Assembly (NCBI GenBank): GCA_013289695.1
Contig: JABCZK010000001.1
Coordinates: forward strand, 1-64,000
Source: Acidobacteriota bacterium
GTDB lineage: Bacteria > Acidobacteriota > Terriglobia > Acidiferrales > UBA7541
Direction of reading: 5' to 3'
Length of the DNA stretch: 64,000 bases
Shown: in pieces, positions 9,458 through 18,550 of the stretch
Position numbering within the stretch: the first letter of the stretch is position 1
How the letters are laid out: every line of letters begins with the position of its first letter
Position numbers and translations under genes: made by a program
Notes under the pieces: model-generated
What the model was told of the DNA's origin: nothing
Databases searched by the model: none
Seen by the model: only the letters and a program-made list of their open reading frames with translations

Positions 9458-9609
9458 CAGGTGTGCTCCTTAAACGTTGTCGTGTAGTCGCGCAGGGTTA
9501 GAGTCCGCGCGCGTCGCCCGCGTTTCATCTAACTAAACCAATCAGCGCAACGCCGCGCGGGTTGCGAGCGCAAGCTCTCTGTGGTGCGTGCCCAATCTTT
9601 CCGCGCGCG

Positions 9610-9852
9610 TTACTTGCCAGTCTCGGCGCCATGCGTGTTCGCGGGCGCAGTCTTATACCACTCCACCTTGTTGGCGGAGAGGAAGCACACGTCCACTTCC
9701 ACGCCGGAATAATCGCAGCCGCCCAGAAACTCCGCGAGCTTGCCGCCCTGTATCCAGAATCCAGCGCGATTGCGGTGCAACAGCGTCGCCTGCATCGGCG
9801 CCTGCCCAAACAATTTAAAAGTCGCGCGCGCGTTCGTTTTCGTCTGATGCAT
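9610..9852 (-). CDS. Small hypothetical protein
   Basis: The start is ATG 9852, 6 nt after GGAG; the frame is open upstream to 9936. The 80 residues contain a protein-like core, FKLFGQAPMQATLLHRNRAG followed by FWIQGGKLAEFLGGCDYSGVEVD, ending in a polar tail. No family was recognised. Low similarity to noise and a consistent strand pattern suggest a real gene, but support is moderate. Confidence 0.45.
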   Translation of the reverse strand: MHQTKTNARATFKLFGQAPMQATLLHRNRAGFWIQGGKLAEFLGGCDYSGVEVDVCFLSANKVEWYKTAPANTHGAETGK

Positions 9853-9959
9853 TTGGCTCCGTTTTTTTCTCGAGGCCATGACGTGGGCACGGCTGGCCAG
9901 CAATCTATACCCATGCGCGCTAAAAATAAAGCGCAAGATTTCGCCAACACACTAGGCTG

Positions 9960-10045
9960 CGGTTGTAGCGGCGGGCTTCAGACCGCCAGCCTTTGAACTG
10001 ATGGATCGCGCTGCACGGCGATTCACCGCGAGATCTCGCCGAGCG
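9960..10045. repeat. Interspersed GC-rich repeat, CGATTCA-type
   Basis: On the minus strand this reads GGTGAATCGCCGTGCAGCGC, then TTCAAAGGC and CCGCTACAACC. Similar blocks occur near 30011-30070 and 61388-61476. It lies between the small gene at 9610 and the XRE regulator at 10162. Confidence 0.4.
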
Positions 10046-10161
10046 AAGCCGCCGCAACGGTGGCGGCCATTTTGCAATCGCTCGCGCAGTCCGTTGCGCG
10101 CCATCCGCATCCTGCTCCCCGTACCCACGACGCTGCTCCGGGTTGAACGCTTGCGCACGAT

Positions 10162-10539
10162 TCATTTTCGGGTTGACGACGCTTTCTTTTGAGCCATCTT
10201 TTGGGCCAGGTGTAAGAGCAAAGTTTGGTTACCCTTATTCATTCGGCCCATTAGTTTGCGAAAGCGATGCAACGTCCGCGCATCACGGCGCGAACTGCCC
10301 CAACCTGCAGCACCGGACTGCAGAAGTTGCGACGCGGGTGGTTCGGCCTCATAGAAGAGCACGTAGATCGGTACTTCCATCGCGCGCGCCAGTTTTTCAA
10401 TCGTCTCGATTGAGGGAACCGTATGGCCGTTCTCGACACGCGAAATGTAACAGCGCAGAAGCCCGGTGCGCTTCTCGACGTCGCCTTGTGACATGTCCTT
10501 CTGTTCCCGAAGCGCCTTCAACCTTTCACCTATTTCCAT
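10162..10539 (-). CDS. XRE-family transcriptional regulator
   Basis: This 125-residue protein starts at ATG 10539, after AGGAGA. Residues 5-65 form a Cro/CI-type helix-turn-helix: LREQKDMSQGDVEKRTGL, then CYISRVENGHTVPSIETIEKLARAM. The C-terminal 60 residues are Arg/Lys-rich (RFRKLMGRMNKGNQTLL) and may contribute to DNA binding or dimerisation. It is not next to a toxin-like gene. Target genes are unknown. Confidence 0.85.
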   Translation of the reverse strand: MEIGERLKALREQKDMSQGDVEKRTGLLRCYISRVENGHTVPSIETIEKLARAMEVPIYVLFYEAEPPASQLLQSGAAGWGSSRRDARTLHRFRKLMGRMNKGNQTLLLHLAQKMAQKKASSTRK

Positions 10540-11094
10540 GGCTATTCTCCTGATTTCTGAGATAGGTACGCCACGCCCCTACATTGCCGCCAATCCAAGC
10601 AGTACGTCCCGAGGCGGATAGACGCCAAGCAGCGCGCGGATACCGAAAACGCATCAATTCAGCGTCCATTCTGGTTTAGACGCAGCGACTTCGTTATCGC
10701 CGAATTGCACTCAAAATAACGCAGAAGGGAAGCGACCCGGGTTGCTTTCGGGCCGCTGTCCAGTCGAGTGGATGCTCATCTGTGAGCTTTCACCTGTGAA
10801 TTCGGGCGCGGTCAATCGGGGTGACTGCCCAACGATCGTCCCGCACCTTGTCGAGAGGCGGCTGGATCCACATCAGCATTTCGATGAGCAGATCCGATTG
10901 TTTCGGCTGTTTCGCTTCGCAAGCCAAGTCGTAGAGAAAATCCGCCAAGGCTTGTGCATCATTTCCATGGGAAAAAGACCTCATTTTTCACCTGCCTCCT
11001 GCCGGTCTTTGATCCCGGCCGTTTGTCGGGTGAGACCCGATCGTTCAGGACGGGTCGCCGGGAGATTCCGCGTGATGTTCTGTCGAAATCCGTC
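10540..11094. other. Gene-poor region
   Basis: Only the doubtful small ORF at 10790-10984 lies here. The sequence is otherwise ordinary in composition. Its right end borders the terminator serving the gene at 11159-11449. Confidence 0.4.
10790..10984 (-). CDS. Possible small hypothetical protein
   Basis: The 64 residues start at ATG 10984, with GCAGGTGA upstream. The N-terminal 40 residues could form amphipathic helices (ALADFLYDLACEAKQPKQSD, then LLIEMLMWIQPPLDKV). No domain was recognised. The gene is reported because the sequence looks protein-like and the ribosome site is plausible, but it could be a chance ORF. Confidence 0.4.
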   Translation of the reverse strand: MRSFSHGNDAQALADFLYDLACEAKQPKQSDLLIEMLMWIQPPLDKVRDDRWAVTPIDRARIHR

Positions 11095-11117
11095 AAAAAA
11101 ATCCCGGTATCTACCGG
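11095..11117 (-). terminator. Intrinsic terminator
   Basis: Read on the minus strand, CCGGT-AGAT-ACCGG forms a 5-bp stem with a tetraloop followed by GA and seven T residues. It lies about 40 nt past the stop of the gene at 11159-11449, which transcribes in this direction. Confidence 0.65.
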
Positions 11118-11158
11118 CAACAAAGGAAAAAATGGACGGAACTTTGAAGGCCGCGGTT

Positions 11159-11449
11159 CTATGTTCTTATGACGCAGAGGACGTGGATAAGATCGTTGGT
11201 GGTGTTAGCAGGGCCGGAAATATCGGGGCGAACCCTCGGCTGCTGGCTCGGAATTGGTGCGGGAACAGTATTCGGTTGCGAATCAAGGGATTGGCGGACA
11301 ACAGCTGATGATGTGTTCGCCTCAACGTTCAAGAGTGAGAAGTCATTCGAGGTGTCGTCGGCAAGCCTGAGAAATTCGCCGGTCTCAAGCGTCGCCAGAC
11401 TGCAAAATAGCAGTCCCACCACGACGAAGAAGATGAGTTTTGGTTGCAT
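11159..11449 (-). CDS. Small exported protein of an acidobacterial type
   Basis: The 96-residue product starts at ATG 11449; upstream in-frame codons to 11560 lack support. A hydrophobic N-terminus (PKLIFFVVVGLLFCSLATLE) is either a signal peptide or a membrane anchor. It is followed by EFLRLADDTSNDFSLL and a C-terminus of the pattern Asp-Leu-Ile-His-Val-Leu-Cys. Proteins with an Asp-Asp-Thr-Ser-Asn-Asp-Phe motif and such a tail are, from memory, frequent in Acidobacteria and unassigned. An intrinsic terminator follows at 11095-11117. Confidence 0.6.
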   Translation of the reverse strand: MQPKLIFFVVVGLLFCSLATLETGEFLRLADDTSNDFSLLNVEANTSSAVVRQSLDSQPNTVPAPIPSQQPRVRPDISGPANTTNDLIHVLCVIRT

Positions 11450-11708
11450 TTCAGAGTCCGACGATACGCGGGATTTATACAACAAATGAACGCTGAACTC
11501 AACAACAACGCGGGAGCACGTGGAGATCAAGACGCGCGACGGAAAGTGGCGCGCGAGCACAAGAACCGGAAAGGGCGGCGAGCCCGGATCGCATACATCT
11601 GGAGTTCAGTTGGGTCGTGTGGGAGGCCACCCACAAAACCCGGAGCTGCTGCCAAATTGATGGCCGGAAGGATTCCATGGAAATGTTCATCCGCGAGACA
11701 TTTCCAGC

Positions 11709-13826
11709 CTAGGGCGTCGAACCCACTGCCAACGGACGGCAGTCGCGTCCTATACCGGATTTAAGTAGCTCGGTAAATTGTTCGGCGACTACAGGCGGAC
11801 TGAAATAATAGCCTTGTCCCTCGTCGCAGTGGCGGTCCTGAAGAAATGTGAACTGTTCGTGCGTTTCCACTCCCTCCGCGGTTACGCGGAGTTTGAGGCT
11901 TTGGCCCATGCCGATAACTGCCTCTATAATTGAGGCGTTATTTGCGTCGCCGGTGATCTCTTGCACGAACGATCTGTCAATCTTGAGCGTGTCGATCGGA
12001 AATCGCCTGAGGTAGCTAAGACTTGAGTACCCCGTGCCGAAATCATCGAGCGCTAACCGCACACCTATCGCTTTCAGGGCCTGGAGTATAGATGCCGTGG
12101 TCTGGGAATGCTGCATCAGGACGGTTTCGGTCAGTTCAATTTCAAGATAACGAGGCTCCAAGCGAGCATCCGTCAGGATAGCTTTCAGGTCTGCAATGTA
12201 GTCACCGTTCCGAAACTCTGCAGCGGAAATGTTCACCGCCACGGGCACCGCCGGAAAACCGGCATCCATCCATGCCCGGGCTTGCGTACATGCAGCGCGC
12301 GTGACCCATTGCCCGATCGGCACCATGAGGCCACATTCTTCTGCAATGGGCAGGAACTGACCGGGAGGAACCAGGCCGCGATCGGGATGCAGCCAACGTA
12401 TGAGCGCCTCGGCGCCCGTAATGGCACAGGTCTCCAGATTTATCTTCGGCTGGTAATGCACCACAAACTCTTGGCGCTCCAGGGCGCGCCGCAGGCTGCT
12501 TTCGAGGGATTGTCGCTCGCGGGCGTGTACATTCATGTCGTTTCTGAAGAATTGGTAATTGTTGCGCCCCTGTTTCTTCGCGTCCGAGGTCGCCGTGTCC
12601 GCGGCCTTCAGCAGCGCCTCCGCATCCTCGAAGTCATCGGGATAGATGCTGATACCAATGCTGGCCGTAACAGCAAGATTGTGATGGTCGATTGAATAGG
12701 GCACCATGAGGTCGCTGAGAATCTTCTTTGCGACTTCGGCCGCGTGGTCCACGCCCCGGATGTCTGAAAGCATTACGACAAATTCATCCGCGCCCTCGCG
12801 GCTCACTATATCTGAGGTGCGGAGACAGGCCACTAAACGTGCGGCAACCATTTTAAGGAGTCTGTCACCCACGACGTGTCCCAAGGCCTCATTGATGTTC
12901 TTAAAGCGGTCCAAATCCAGAAACAACACGGCCAGTCGGTAGTCGTGACGCCGGGCTAGCGCCGTCGCCTGCGTGAGCAGCACCTTGAGTAGTGTTCGGT
13001 TCGGCAAATCCGTAAGGCAGTCATGTTGCGACAGATGGGACATCTGTAGCGCCAGCGCTCGCGCCACACTCACGTCATGGAAAACCATCACGCCGCCGGT
13101 AACGTGGCCCTCCCGATTGTGGATGGGCGCGGAGGAATCTTCGATGCCAGATTCATAGCCGTCACGCCGCACAAGAATACAGTTCGTGGCCATCCCAACA
13201 GTCCTGTTTTCCTGGATGGCCAGTTCCACGGGGTTTCGCGAGGATTCACGCGTTGAACCGTCGATAATTTTGAGTATTTCGGTGGCCGGGCGTCCTGCCG
13301 CCTCTTTCCACGGCCACCCGGTCATCGCTTCAGCTACCCCGTTGAGATAGGTTACATTGCCCGACACGTCGGTGCTGAGCACGGCGTCACCGATGGAGTT
13401 CAGCATCACCTGGGCGCGTTCCTTTTCCAAGAACAACGCCTCTTTCAATATCTTTCGCTCGACCATGTTGCGCAGGGCTCGGGGCAGCCAATAGCGGTCC
13501 AGATGCTTCTTCAGGACATAATCCTGCGCTCCCCGCTGTAAACATTGCGCGGAAAGGTCTTCACGTTCCGAGTCACTCAGGATCAAGATCGGGATATGCG
13601 GCGCCGTTGCAAATACCTCGTCAAATGTCGTGATACCTTGACTATCGGGCAGGAACAGATTGAGCATCACCGCACCTACGCCTCTCCGACTCAGCCGTTC
13701 GAGCCCGTCGGAGCGTTGCCGAACCCATTCCACCTCGACCGGAACGGTGGCAAGAATCGACCGGATCACACTCGCATCGGCGGGATCGTTCTCAATGAGA
13801 AGTACGCAGTCATGGTTATCGTTCAC
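11709..13826 (-). CDS. REC-PAS-GGDEF-EAL protein, probable c-di-GMP phosphodiesterase
   Basis: The start is GTG 13826, 7 nt after CAGGAGA; the frame opens at 13862. Order of domains over 705 residues: receiver (about 1-120), PAS (about 130-250), GGDEF-like (about 265-430) and EAL (about 440-695). The receiver reads AVMLNLFLPDSQG, so the phosphoacceptor Asp is Asn56. The cyclase motif is GADEF rather than GGDEF, so diguanylate cyclase activity is doubtful. The EAL domain keeps its acidic and metal residues: EALIRW, VNIS, EIELTET, LDDFGTGYSS, LKIDRSF, AEGVE and GQGYYFS. It is therefore expected to hydrolyse c-di-GMP in the cytoplasm, controlled by the PAS domain or by protein contacts rather than by phosphorylation. 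Confidence 0.88.
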   Translation of the reverse strand: MNDNHDCVLLIENDPADASVIRSILATVPVEVEWVRQRSDGLERLSRRGVGAVMLNLFLPDSQGITTFDEVFATAPHIPILILSDSEREDLSAQCLQRGAQDYVLKKHLDRYWLPRALRNMVERKILKEALFLEKERAQVMLNSIGDAVLSTDVSGNVTYLNGVAEAMTGWPWKEAAGRPATEILKIIDGSTRESSRNPVELAIQENRTVGMATNCILVRRDGYESGIEDSSAPIHNREGHVTGGVMVFHDVSVARALALQMSHLSQHDCLTDLPNRTLLKVLLTQATALARRHDYRLAVLFLDLDRFKNINEALGHVVGDRLLKMVAARLVACLRTSDIVSREGADEFVVMLSDIRGVDHAAEVAKKILSDLMVPYSIDHHNLAVTASIGISIYPDDFEDAEALLKAADTATSDAKKQGRNNYQFFRNDMNVHARERQSLESSLRRALERQEFVVHYQPKINLETCAITGAEALIRWLHPDRGLVPPGQFLPIAEECGLMVPIGQWVTRAACTQARAWMDAGFPAVPVAVNISAAEFRNGDYIADLKAILTDARLEPRYLEIELTETVLMQHSQTTASILQALKAIGVRLALDDFGTGYSSLSYLRRFPIDTLKIDRSFVQEITGDANNASIIEAVIGMGQSLKLRVTAEGVETHEQFTFLQDRHCDEGQGYYFSPPVVAEQFTELLKSGIGRDCRPLAVGSTP

Positions 13827-14572
13827 GTTCAGTCTCCTGACAGTAAACCAACCTGACACCACATCAACGGAAACTCAACTTAAATTCACACAATTGATGA
13901 CGAACACTTCTTTGGCAATACTCACAGGAGAAGTTGAAGGACAGTAACCCCCGCAACCACGCTACAGTTCGAAGGGGACTTGAGTCTATGCTGGCGGCAC
14001 AAGGGGGGCGCACTGGGTTTAAAAGTAGATGTCCAATAGATTACGTGCAACCGGGCTAATTCCGTTCCGGGCGGTTTGCGAACCGCCCCATCAAACGCGC
14101 ATCGTGGGCGGCGAGGAAATCGAATGTGCGGCACCGGATCAACGCAAATTCAAATGCGAAGTCAAAATCGCCCAGCTGAAGGGTGGCCGCTACAAAACCA
14201 AGAGCTACGTCAAAGGCGACTGAGCCGGCGGGACGCCGGCGCTACGAAATTCGTCGGTGCCCGCTTGCTCTTCGAACCGGCACCGCCGGTTCTCAATATT
14301 CGACTCGGCTTAGGAGGCTGTTACGGCCTCTTGTCGCAGCGCTCTCCGCAGAGGTTGCGCGACGACGCTGGCGGGCGCTGCGGGGCTTGGTGCGCGGCGG
14401 ATTGCAAGGCACTGCGGGTGCGATTTGCAGGCGTCATGCGCCTCCATTCGCGGATTCGCTCGGGCTTGAATATCTTGACGTTTCATCACGCTCGGGCCTA
14501 TCGTGTCACTCGGACAGGACGCGAGCGGGAGCGTGCTGAAAATCATCGGGGGAGGAATTTCGTCTTGCATGT
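13827..14572. other. Gene-poor region containing an interspersed repeat
   Basis: No convincing gene was found in 746 bases. A block at about 14185-14250 (GGTGGCCGCTACAAAACC, then CCGGCGGGACGCCGGCGCTAC) belongs to the window's interspersed repeats. A GGAGG at 14550-14554 lies a little too far upstream (18 nt) to serve the SDR start at 14573 well. Confidence 0.4.
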
Positions 14573-15289
14573 ATGGCAGAGAGAAAAACAGCAATCGTTA
14601 CGGGAGCGTCAGGGGGAATCGGCGGCGGTTTGGTCAAAGGCTTCCTAAAGCAGGGTTATAACGTCGTCGCAACATCGTTCAACACCCGCCAAACGTTGCG
14701 TGCTACACCTAGCCTGGTTCTCCTCGCAGGCGATCTCGGCAAGCCGGAGACTGCCGTCAAAACAGTGGACGCGGCGATCGAGCGCTTCGGACGCATAGAC
14801 GTGCTGGTGAATAACGCGGGAATTTTCCGCACCAAGGCGTTCACGGAGTTTACTAGCGAGGACTTCAACGCGTTAGTCTCGATCAATCTGCTGGGATTCC
14901 TCTACATCACTCAGCTCGCCGTGAAGCAAATGCTGAAACAGAAATCGGGGAACGTGGTGACCATCTCCGCGTCACTTGTGGATCAGCCTTTCACCGGCAT
15001 GAAAGCATCCGTATCGATGATTACTAAGGGTGGCCTGAACGCAGTGACGCGGAGCCTCGCGATCGAGTACGCACAAGAAGGCATCCGCTTCAATGCCGTA
15101 GCTCCTGGCGTCGTGGATTCACCAATGCACAAGGATGAACCGAAAGACGCGCTCAGAACGTTTCAGCCGATGGGCAAAATCGTAGAGATAAAAGACGTGG
15201 TCGAGGCCGTTCTCTACCTCGCCGAGGCTGGTCAGGTAACTGGTGAGGTACTTCACGTCGATGGCGGAGCTCACGCCGGACGTTGGTAA
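14573..15289 (+). CDS. Short-chain dehydrogenase/reductase family protein lacking the usual Tyr
   Basis: The protein has 238 residues and a Rossmann fold with TGASGGIG (10-17) and NNAG (80-83), so it should bind NAD(P)H. The catalytic Ser region is ISASLV at 131-136. In the YxxxK motif the Lys is Lys152, but position 148, where Tyr is expected, is Ser. Some SDR-like families share such a change, and from memory they include enzymes annotated as reductases of unknown substrate. Activity may be lost, altered, or assisted by another residue. The C-terminus (GEVLHVDGGAHAGRW) is typical. It is monocistronic. Confidence 0.85.
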   Translation: MAERKTAIVTGASGGIGGGLVKGFLKQGYNVVATSFNTRQTLRATPSLVLLAGDLGKPETAVKTVDAAIERFGRIDVLVNNAGIFRTKAFTEFTSEDFNALVSINLLGFLYITQLAVKQMLKQKSGNVVTISASLVDQPFTGMKASVSMITKGGLNAVTRSLAIEYAQEGIRFNAVAPGVVDSPMHKDEPKDALRTFQPMGKIVEIKDVVEAVLYLAEAGQVTGEVLHVDGGAHAGRW

Positions 15290-15349
15290 TTCACATGCGG
15301 CGTGCTGTGGCGTGTCGCTCGCAGCGGGAGGGATGGCGCACGCGGCCAC

Positions 15350-15455
15350 GGAGCGAACCCTTCGAACTTGCCGCTGGCAAGCTCTCTGGGTAAACCCTTC
15401 GCATCCGCCGCAGGCGGATTCTCAGGATAAATCGCGCATTCGCGCGATTCAGAGG
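15350..15455. repeat. Interspersed GC-rich repeat
   Basis: This block includes CCCTTCGCATCCGCCGCAGG followed by TCTCAGGATAAATCGCGC and a terminal GCGATTCA. The order CCCTTCG, then TCTCAGGAT, then a palindromic GCGCGATTC matches the blocks at 30011-30070 and 61417-61476. It separates the SDR gene from the convergent gene at 15460. Confidence 0.5.
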
Positions 15456-15459
15456 GGGG

Positions 15460-16029
15460 TTAGTTTGCATATCCGTAAAACTGGGCTTCGTCGTCGGCCT
15501 GGCGTCTGGTTTTTACAATCCACAAGCCGGCGGCATTGGTGGCGTAGATCAAGCCGTGGGCCTTGTCTTTTACAAAGGCGGTGACGTCGGGAAGGGCGCG
15601 GATTTCCTTGGGGGCGGCCGATGCGACGGATTCCGCGGCGGAGGTGCCGAAGAGCGTGAGAGTGTCGGCGACGACTTTCAGCTCGGCGGCGGGCGCGCCG
15701 GCAGCTCCTGCGACGGTGTCGAGGGTGCGCGGCTGGCTGGGTTCGCTGACGTCCACTGCGACCGCATGCGCGGCCGAATCGAGGCCTAGCACGAGAAATT
15801 CTTTGCCGTTCTTCTTGAGCAACAACATGCGAGTTACGGGGCCGCCTGCGATTTCGACATGGGCGACGACGTTGGCTTGGCCGTCGGAGTTTTTGTTGGA
15901 GTTTGGCGCGGCTTCGGCGGCTGGCGTTGCGGTGATGCTCATGGCGGCCATCGCCAGCGTGATCGCGAACGCGGTTTTGATGGTGAAATGGCGAAAAGAT
16001 TGCGAATTACGGTTCGATGTTTCTCGCAT
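15460..16029 (-). CDS. Exported hypothetical protein
   Basis: The protein has 189 residues from ATG 16029, preceded by AGGAGG. A long N-terminus with a hydrophobic segment (about residues 18-40, ending Ala-Glu-Ala-Ala) looks like a signal peptide with an extended basic start. The mature part reads like part of a beta-propeller: MLLLKKNGKEFLVLGLD, then AVAVDVSEPSQPRTLDTV and HGLIYATNAAGLWIVKTRR. These resemble LVIVP repeats. Too few repeats are present for a full propeller, so it may pair with another protein or be a truncated member. Confidence 0.65.
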   Translation of the reverse strand: MRETSNRNSQSFRHFTIKTAFAITLAMAAMSITATPAAEAAPNSNKNSDGQANVVAHVEIAGGPVTRMLLLKKNGKEFLVLGLDSAAHAVAVDVSEPSQPRTLDTVAGAAGAPAAELKVVADTLTLFGTSAAESVASAAPKEIRALPDVTAFVKDKAHGLIYATNAAGLWIVKTRRQADDEAQFYGYAN

Positions 16030-16229
16030 TGTCGTTCCTCCTGGGAACATGGCAGCCAGGGTGCGGTGTGGCGTTGGCTTGCTTTGTTCATATGGGTAGA
16101 CCCGAGAGGGGGTGAGTTTATTCCCGGGGTTTACTGTGGCGGGGGAGAGGGAGTTACTTTGTCGGAATTTGTGGAGCGCTCAGAAACTCAACGCCGCAGA
16201 AGGGCGCGCCAAGTACGTGCGAAAACCCC

Positions 16230-16400
16230 AGAGGGATCCTTCACCCGTTATCGCGGGTTCTCTTCGCAAAATCGCTCAGGGCAGGCAGGATGACGGAGCC
16301 ACCGTTCGAACCGGCACTGCCGGCTCGAAGGGTGAATCGCGCTTTCGCGCGGTTCAGAAGGAGCACAGGCGGGATTGCCTGACGACTGCAGGCAGGCCTA
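16230..16400. repeat. Interspersed GC-rich repeats
   Basis: The segment combines GATCCTTCACCCGTTATCGC, then CTCAGGGCAGGCAGGATGACG and GAATCGCGCTTTCGCGCGG. Part of it (CTCAGGGCAG, then CAGGATGACG) recurs at 59427-59446. It fills the space upstream of the ABC-F stop codon. Confidence 0.45.
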
Positions 16401-16412
16401 TGCCAAGAATCA

Positions 16413-18038
16413 CTATGAGGCTTTTTCTTCTGCGGCGGCGACGAACTCGGAGTAGGGGCCTTTGAAGTCTTCGATTTTTCCGGAGTGGAAATGCCAGATG
16501 CGGGTGGCGACTTCGTCGATTACGTCGTGGTCGTGGGTTACGAGCAGGACTGTGCCGTCGTATTTCTGCAGCGCGATGTTGAGCGCGTTGATGGATTCCA
16601 GGTCGAGGTGGTTGGTGGGCTCATCGAGGACGAGGACGTTGGGCTTCTGCAGCATGAGGCGGCAGAAAATCAAGCGAGCGGATTCGCCGCCGGAGAGCGC
16701 TGCGGTTTGCTTGAGGGCTTCTTCGCCGCTGAAAAGCATTTGGCCGAGGACCGCGCGCAATTCTTCCTGCGTGGCTTGCGGTTTGAATTGATGCAGCCAC
16801 TCGATGGCGTCCATGCCGTGAGTGATGGATTCGCTGTGGTCTTGCGCGAAGTAGCCGACGGCGACGTTGTGGCCCCAGATGACTTGGCCGCCGTCCACGG
16901 GGAATTGGCGCTCGGAGTCGTCAATGAAGCCGGTGGCGTTGCGCAGCAGGGAACGGAGGAGCGTTGTTTTGCCGGTACCGTTGCGGCCCATGAGCGCGAT
17001 TTTTTCGCCGCGCGCGACGCTGCCGGAAAAAGGCGACCAGACTTTTAAGCCGTCGTAGGATTTCGCGACGCTCTTGATTTCGAGCGGATGACGGCCGGAA
17101 TGCTGGTCCATCTGAAATCGGATGTAGGGACGGGCGATGTTGGAACGGGCTAGCTCGGTGGTCTGCAGGCGCTCGACTTCTTTTTTGCGCGAAGTGGCTT
17201 GCGCGGAACGCGTGCCGGCGGAAAAGCGCGCGATGAATTCGTTCAGTTGCGCGATTTTCTTTTCGCGCTGGGCGTTTTCAGATTCGATGCGCGAGCGGAT
17301 CGACGTTTTGGCCATGACCATGTCGTCGTAGCCACCGTTGTACATGATCACGGTTTCGTAATCGATGTCCGCGGTGTGGGTGCAGACGCTATTCAGGAAA
17401 TGGCGATCGTGCGAGATGACGATCAGGACGCCTTCGTACTCGAGCAGGTAGTCCTGCAGCCAGTGGACGGAATCGAGATCCAAGTGGTTGGTAGGCTCGT
17501 CAAGGAGCAGGGCAGGAGGACTGCCGAAGAGCGCTTGCGCGAGCAGGACGCGGACTTTTTGACCGCCTTGTAGTTCGCGCATCTTGCGATCGTGCAGCGG
17601 CTCTTCGAGGCCGAGGCCGTCGAGGAGAATAGCGGCGTCGGCTTCGGCGGTGTAGCCGCCTTCTTCGCCGACGATGCCTTCGAGTTCGCCGAGGCGCATA
17701 CCGTCGGCGTCGGTGAGCTCATCGTGCGGTTTGGCGTAGAGAATTTCGCGTTCCTGGAGAGCTTTCCAGAGCGGGCGATTGCCCATGATTACGGTGTCAA
17801 TGACGCGGTGCTCGTCGAAGGCGAACTGATCCTGGCTCAAGATGCCGAGCTTTTTTGGGCGCGTGACGTCGCCCTTGGTCGGCTCGATTTCGCCGGTCAA
17901 GATCTTCATCAGCGTGGATTTACCGGCGCCGTTGGGGCCGGTGATGCCGTAGCGGCGTCCTGCGAAGAAGGTCGTGCTGACGTCTTCGAACAAGACTCTG
18001 GCGCCGAAGCGCATCGTGATGTTGTTAACGGAGAGCAA
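16413..18038 (-). CDS. ABC-F family ATPase, YbiT type
   Basis: The protein has 541 residues from a TTG codon at 18038, matching the usual N-terminus of this family. ABC-F proteins act on ribosomes rather than in membranes. There are two ATPase cassettes: Walker A GPNGAGKST (about 34) with LLLDEPTNHLD, and GRNGTGKTTLL with LVLDEPTNHLD. The linker is Arg/Lys-rich (SAGTRSAQATSRKKEVERL). No transmembrane domain is present. The first signature motif is LQGGQ rather than LSGGQ, while the second is LSGGES. Length and linker match YbiT more closely than EttA or Uup. The neighbouring genes do not suggest antibiotic resistance. Confidence 0.9.
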   Translation of the reverse strand: MLSVNNITMRFGARVLFEDVSTTFFAGRRYGITGPNGAGKSTLMKILTGEIEPTKGDVTRPKKLGILSQDQFAFDEHRVIDTVIMGNRPLWKALQEREILYAKPHDELTDADGMRLGELEGIVGEEGGYTAEADAAILLDGLGLEEPLHDRKMRELQGGQKVRVLLAQALFGSPPALLLDEPTNHLDLDSVHWLQDYLLEYEGVLIVISHDRHFLNSVCTHTADIDYETVIMYNGGYDDMVMAKTSIRSRIESENAQREKKIAQLNEFIARFSAGTRSAQATSRKKEVERLQTTELARSNIARPYIRFQMDQHSGRHPLEIKSVAKSYDGLKVWSPFSGSVARGEKIALMGRNGTGKTTLLRSLLRNATGFIDDSERQFPVDGGQVIWGHNVAVGYFAQDHSESITHGMDAIEWLHQFKPQATQEELRAVLGQMLFSGEEALKQTAALSGGESARLIFCRLMLQKPNVLVLDEPTNHLDLESINALNIALQKYDGTVLLVTHDHDVIDEVATRIWHFHSGKIEDFKGPYSEFVAAAEEKAS

Positions 18039-18229
18039 GGAGCTTTAATTGTAGCATGGTTGCGATTTGCGTGCAGAATGCGGCGCGATTCGAAATGCGA
18101 CAGGTGGATTGAGTGCTGCGGGCCGCGGGCTTGGCGCGTTCCGGGGTTTCTAAGATTGTCTTAATGCTTTCCGAGCGGAGGCCGATGAAGCCTATGTAGG
18201 AGCGGTCCAGCCTTAGGGGGTAAAGGACA

Positions 18230-18508
18230 ATGAGTATTGCAATAAGCGGAGTAGCAGCAGTCGGCTCGGCTGCAGCGGTGCCGACGATCGATGCGCAGCC
18301 GAAAGCGGTGGAAGTGCAGCAGCAGGCCGCAGCGCAGCAAGTGCCGCAGCCGTTGTCGGTCCAGGTGCGGGCGCTGCATAATCAAGGCCAGTCCATCCCG
18401 CAAATCACGACGAAACTGTCGATCCGTCCGAGCTCGGTGCAAACCGATTGGGGAACACCCGCGGCGACGCCGCAGGGGCAGCACGCACCGCGTGATCGCG
18501 CCGGGTAA
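18230..18508 (+). CDS. Small hypothetical protein with HTH-like core
   Basis: The 92 residues begin at ATG 18230 after AAAGGACA. The first 45 residues are Ala/Gln/Val-rich and low in complexity. Residues 46-72 (VRALHNQGQSIPQITTKLSI) could form a helix-turn-helix of the kind seen in small Sigma-70-like or resolvase-like domains. No family was recognised. A Pro-rich tail follows. Confidence 0.5.
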   Translation: MSIAISGVAAVGSAAAVPTIDAQPKAVEVQQQAAAQQVPQPLSVQVRALHNQGQSIPQITTKLSIRPSSVQTDWGTPAATPQGQHAPRDRAG

Positions 18509-18550
18509 GCTTCATGAACTCGCGCTGGACGGGAACTGCGCGCGTCGGCG

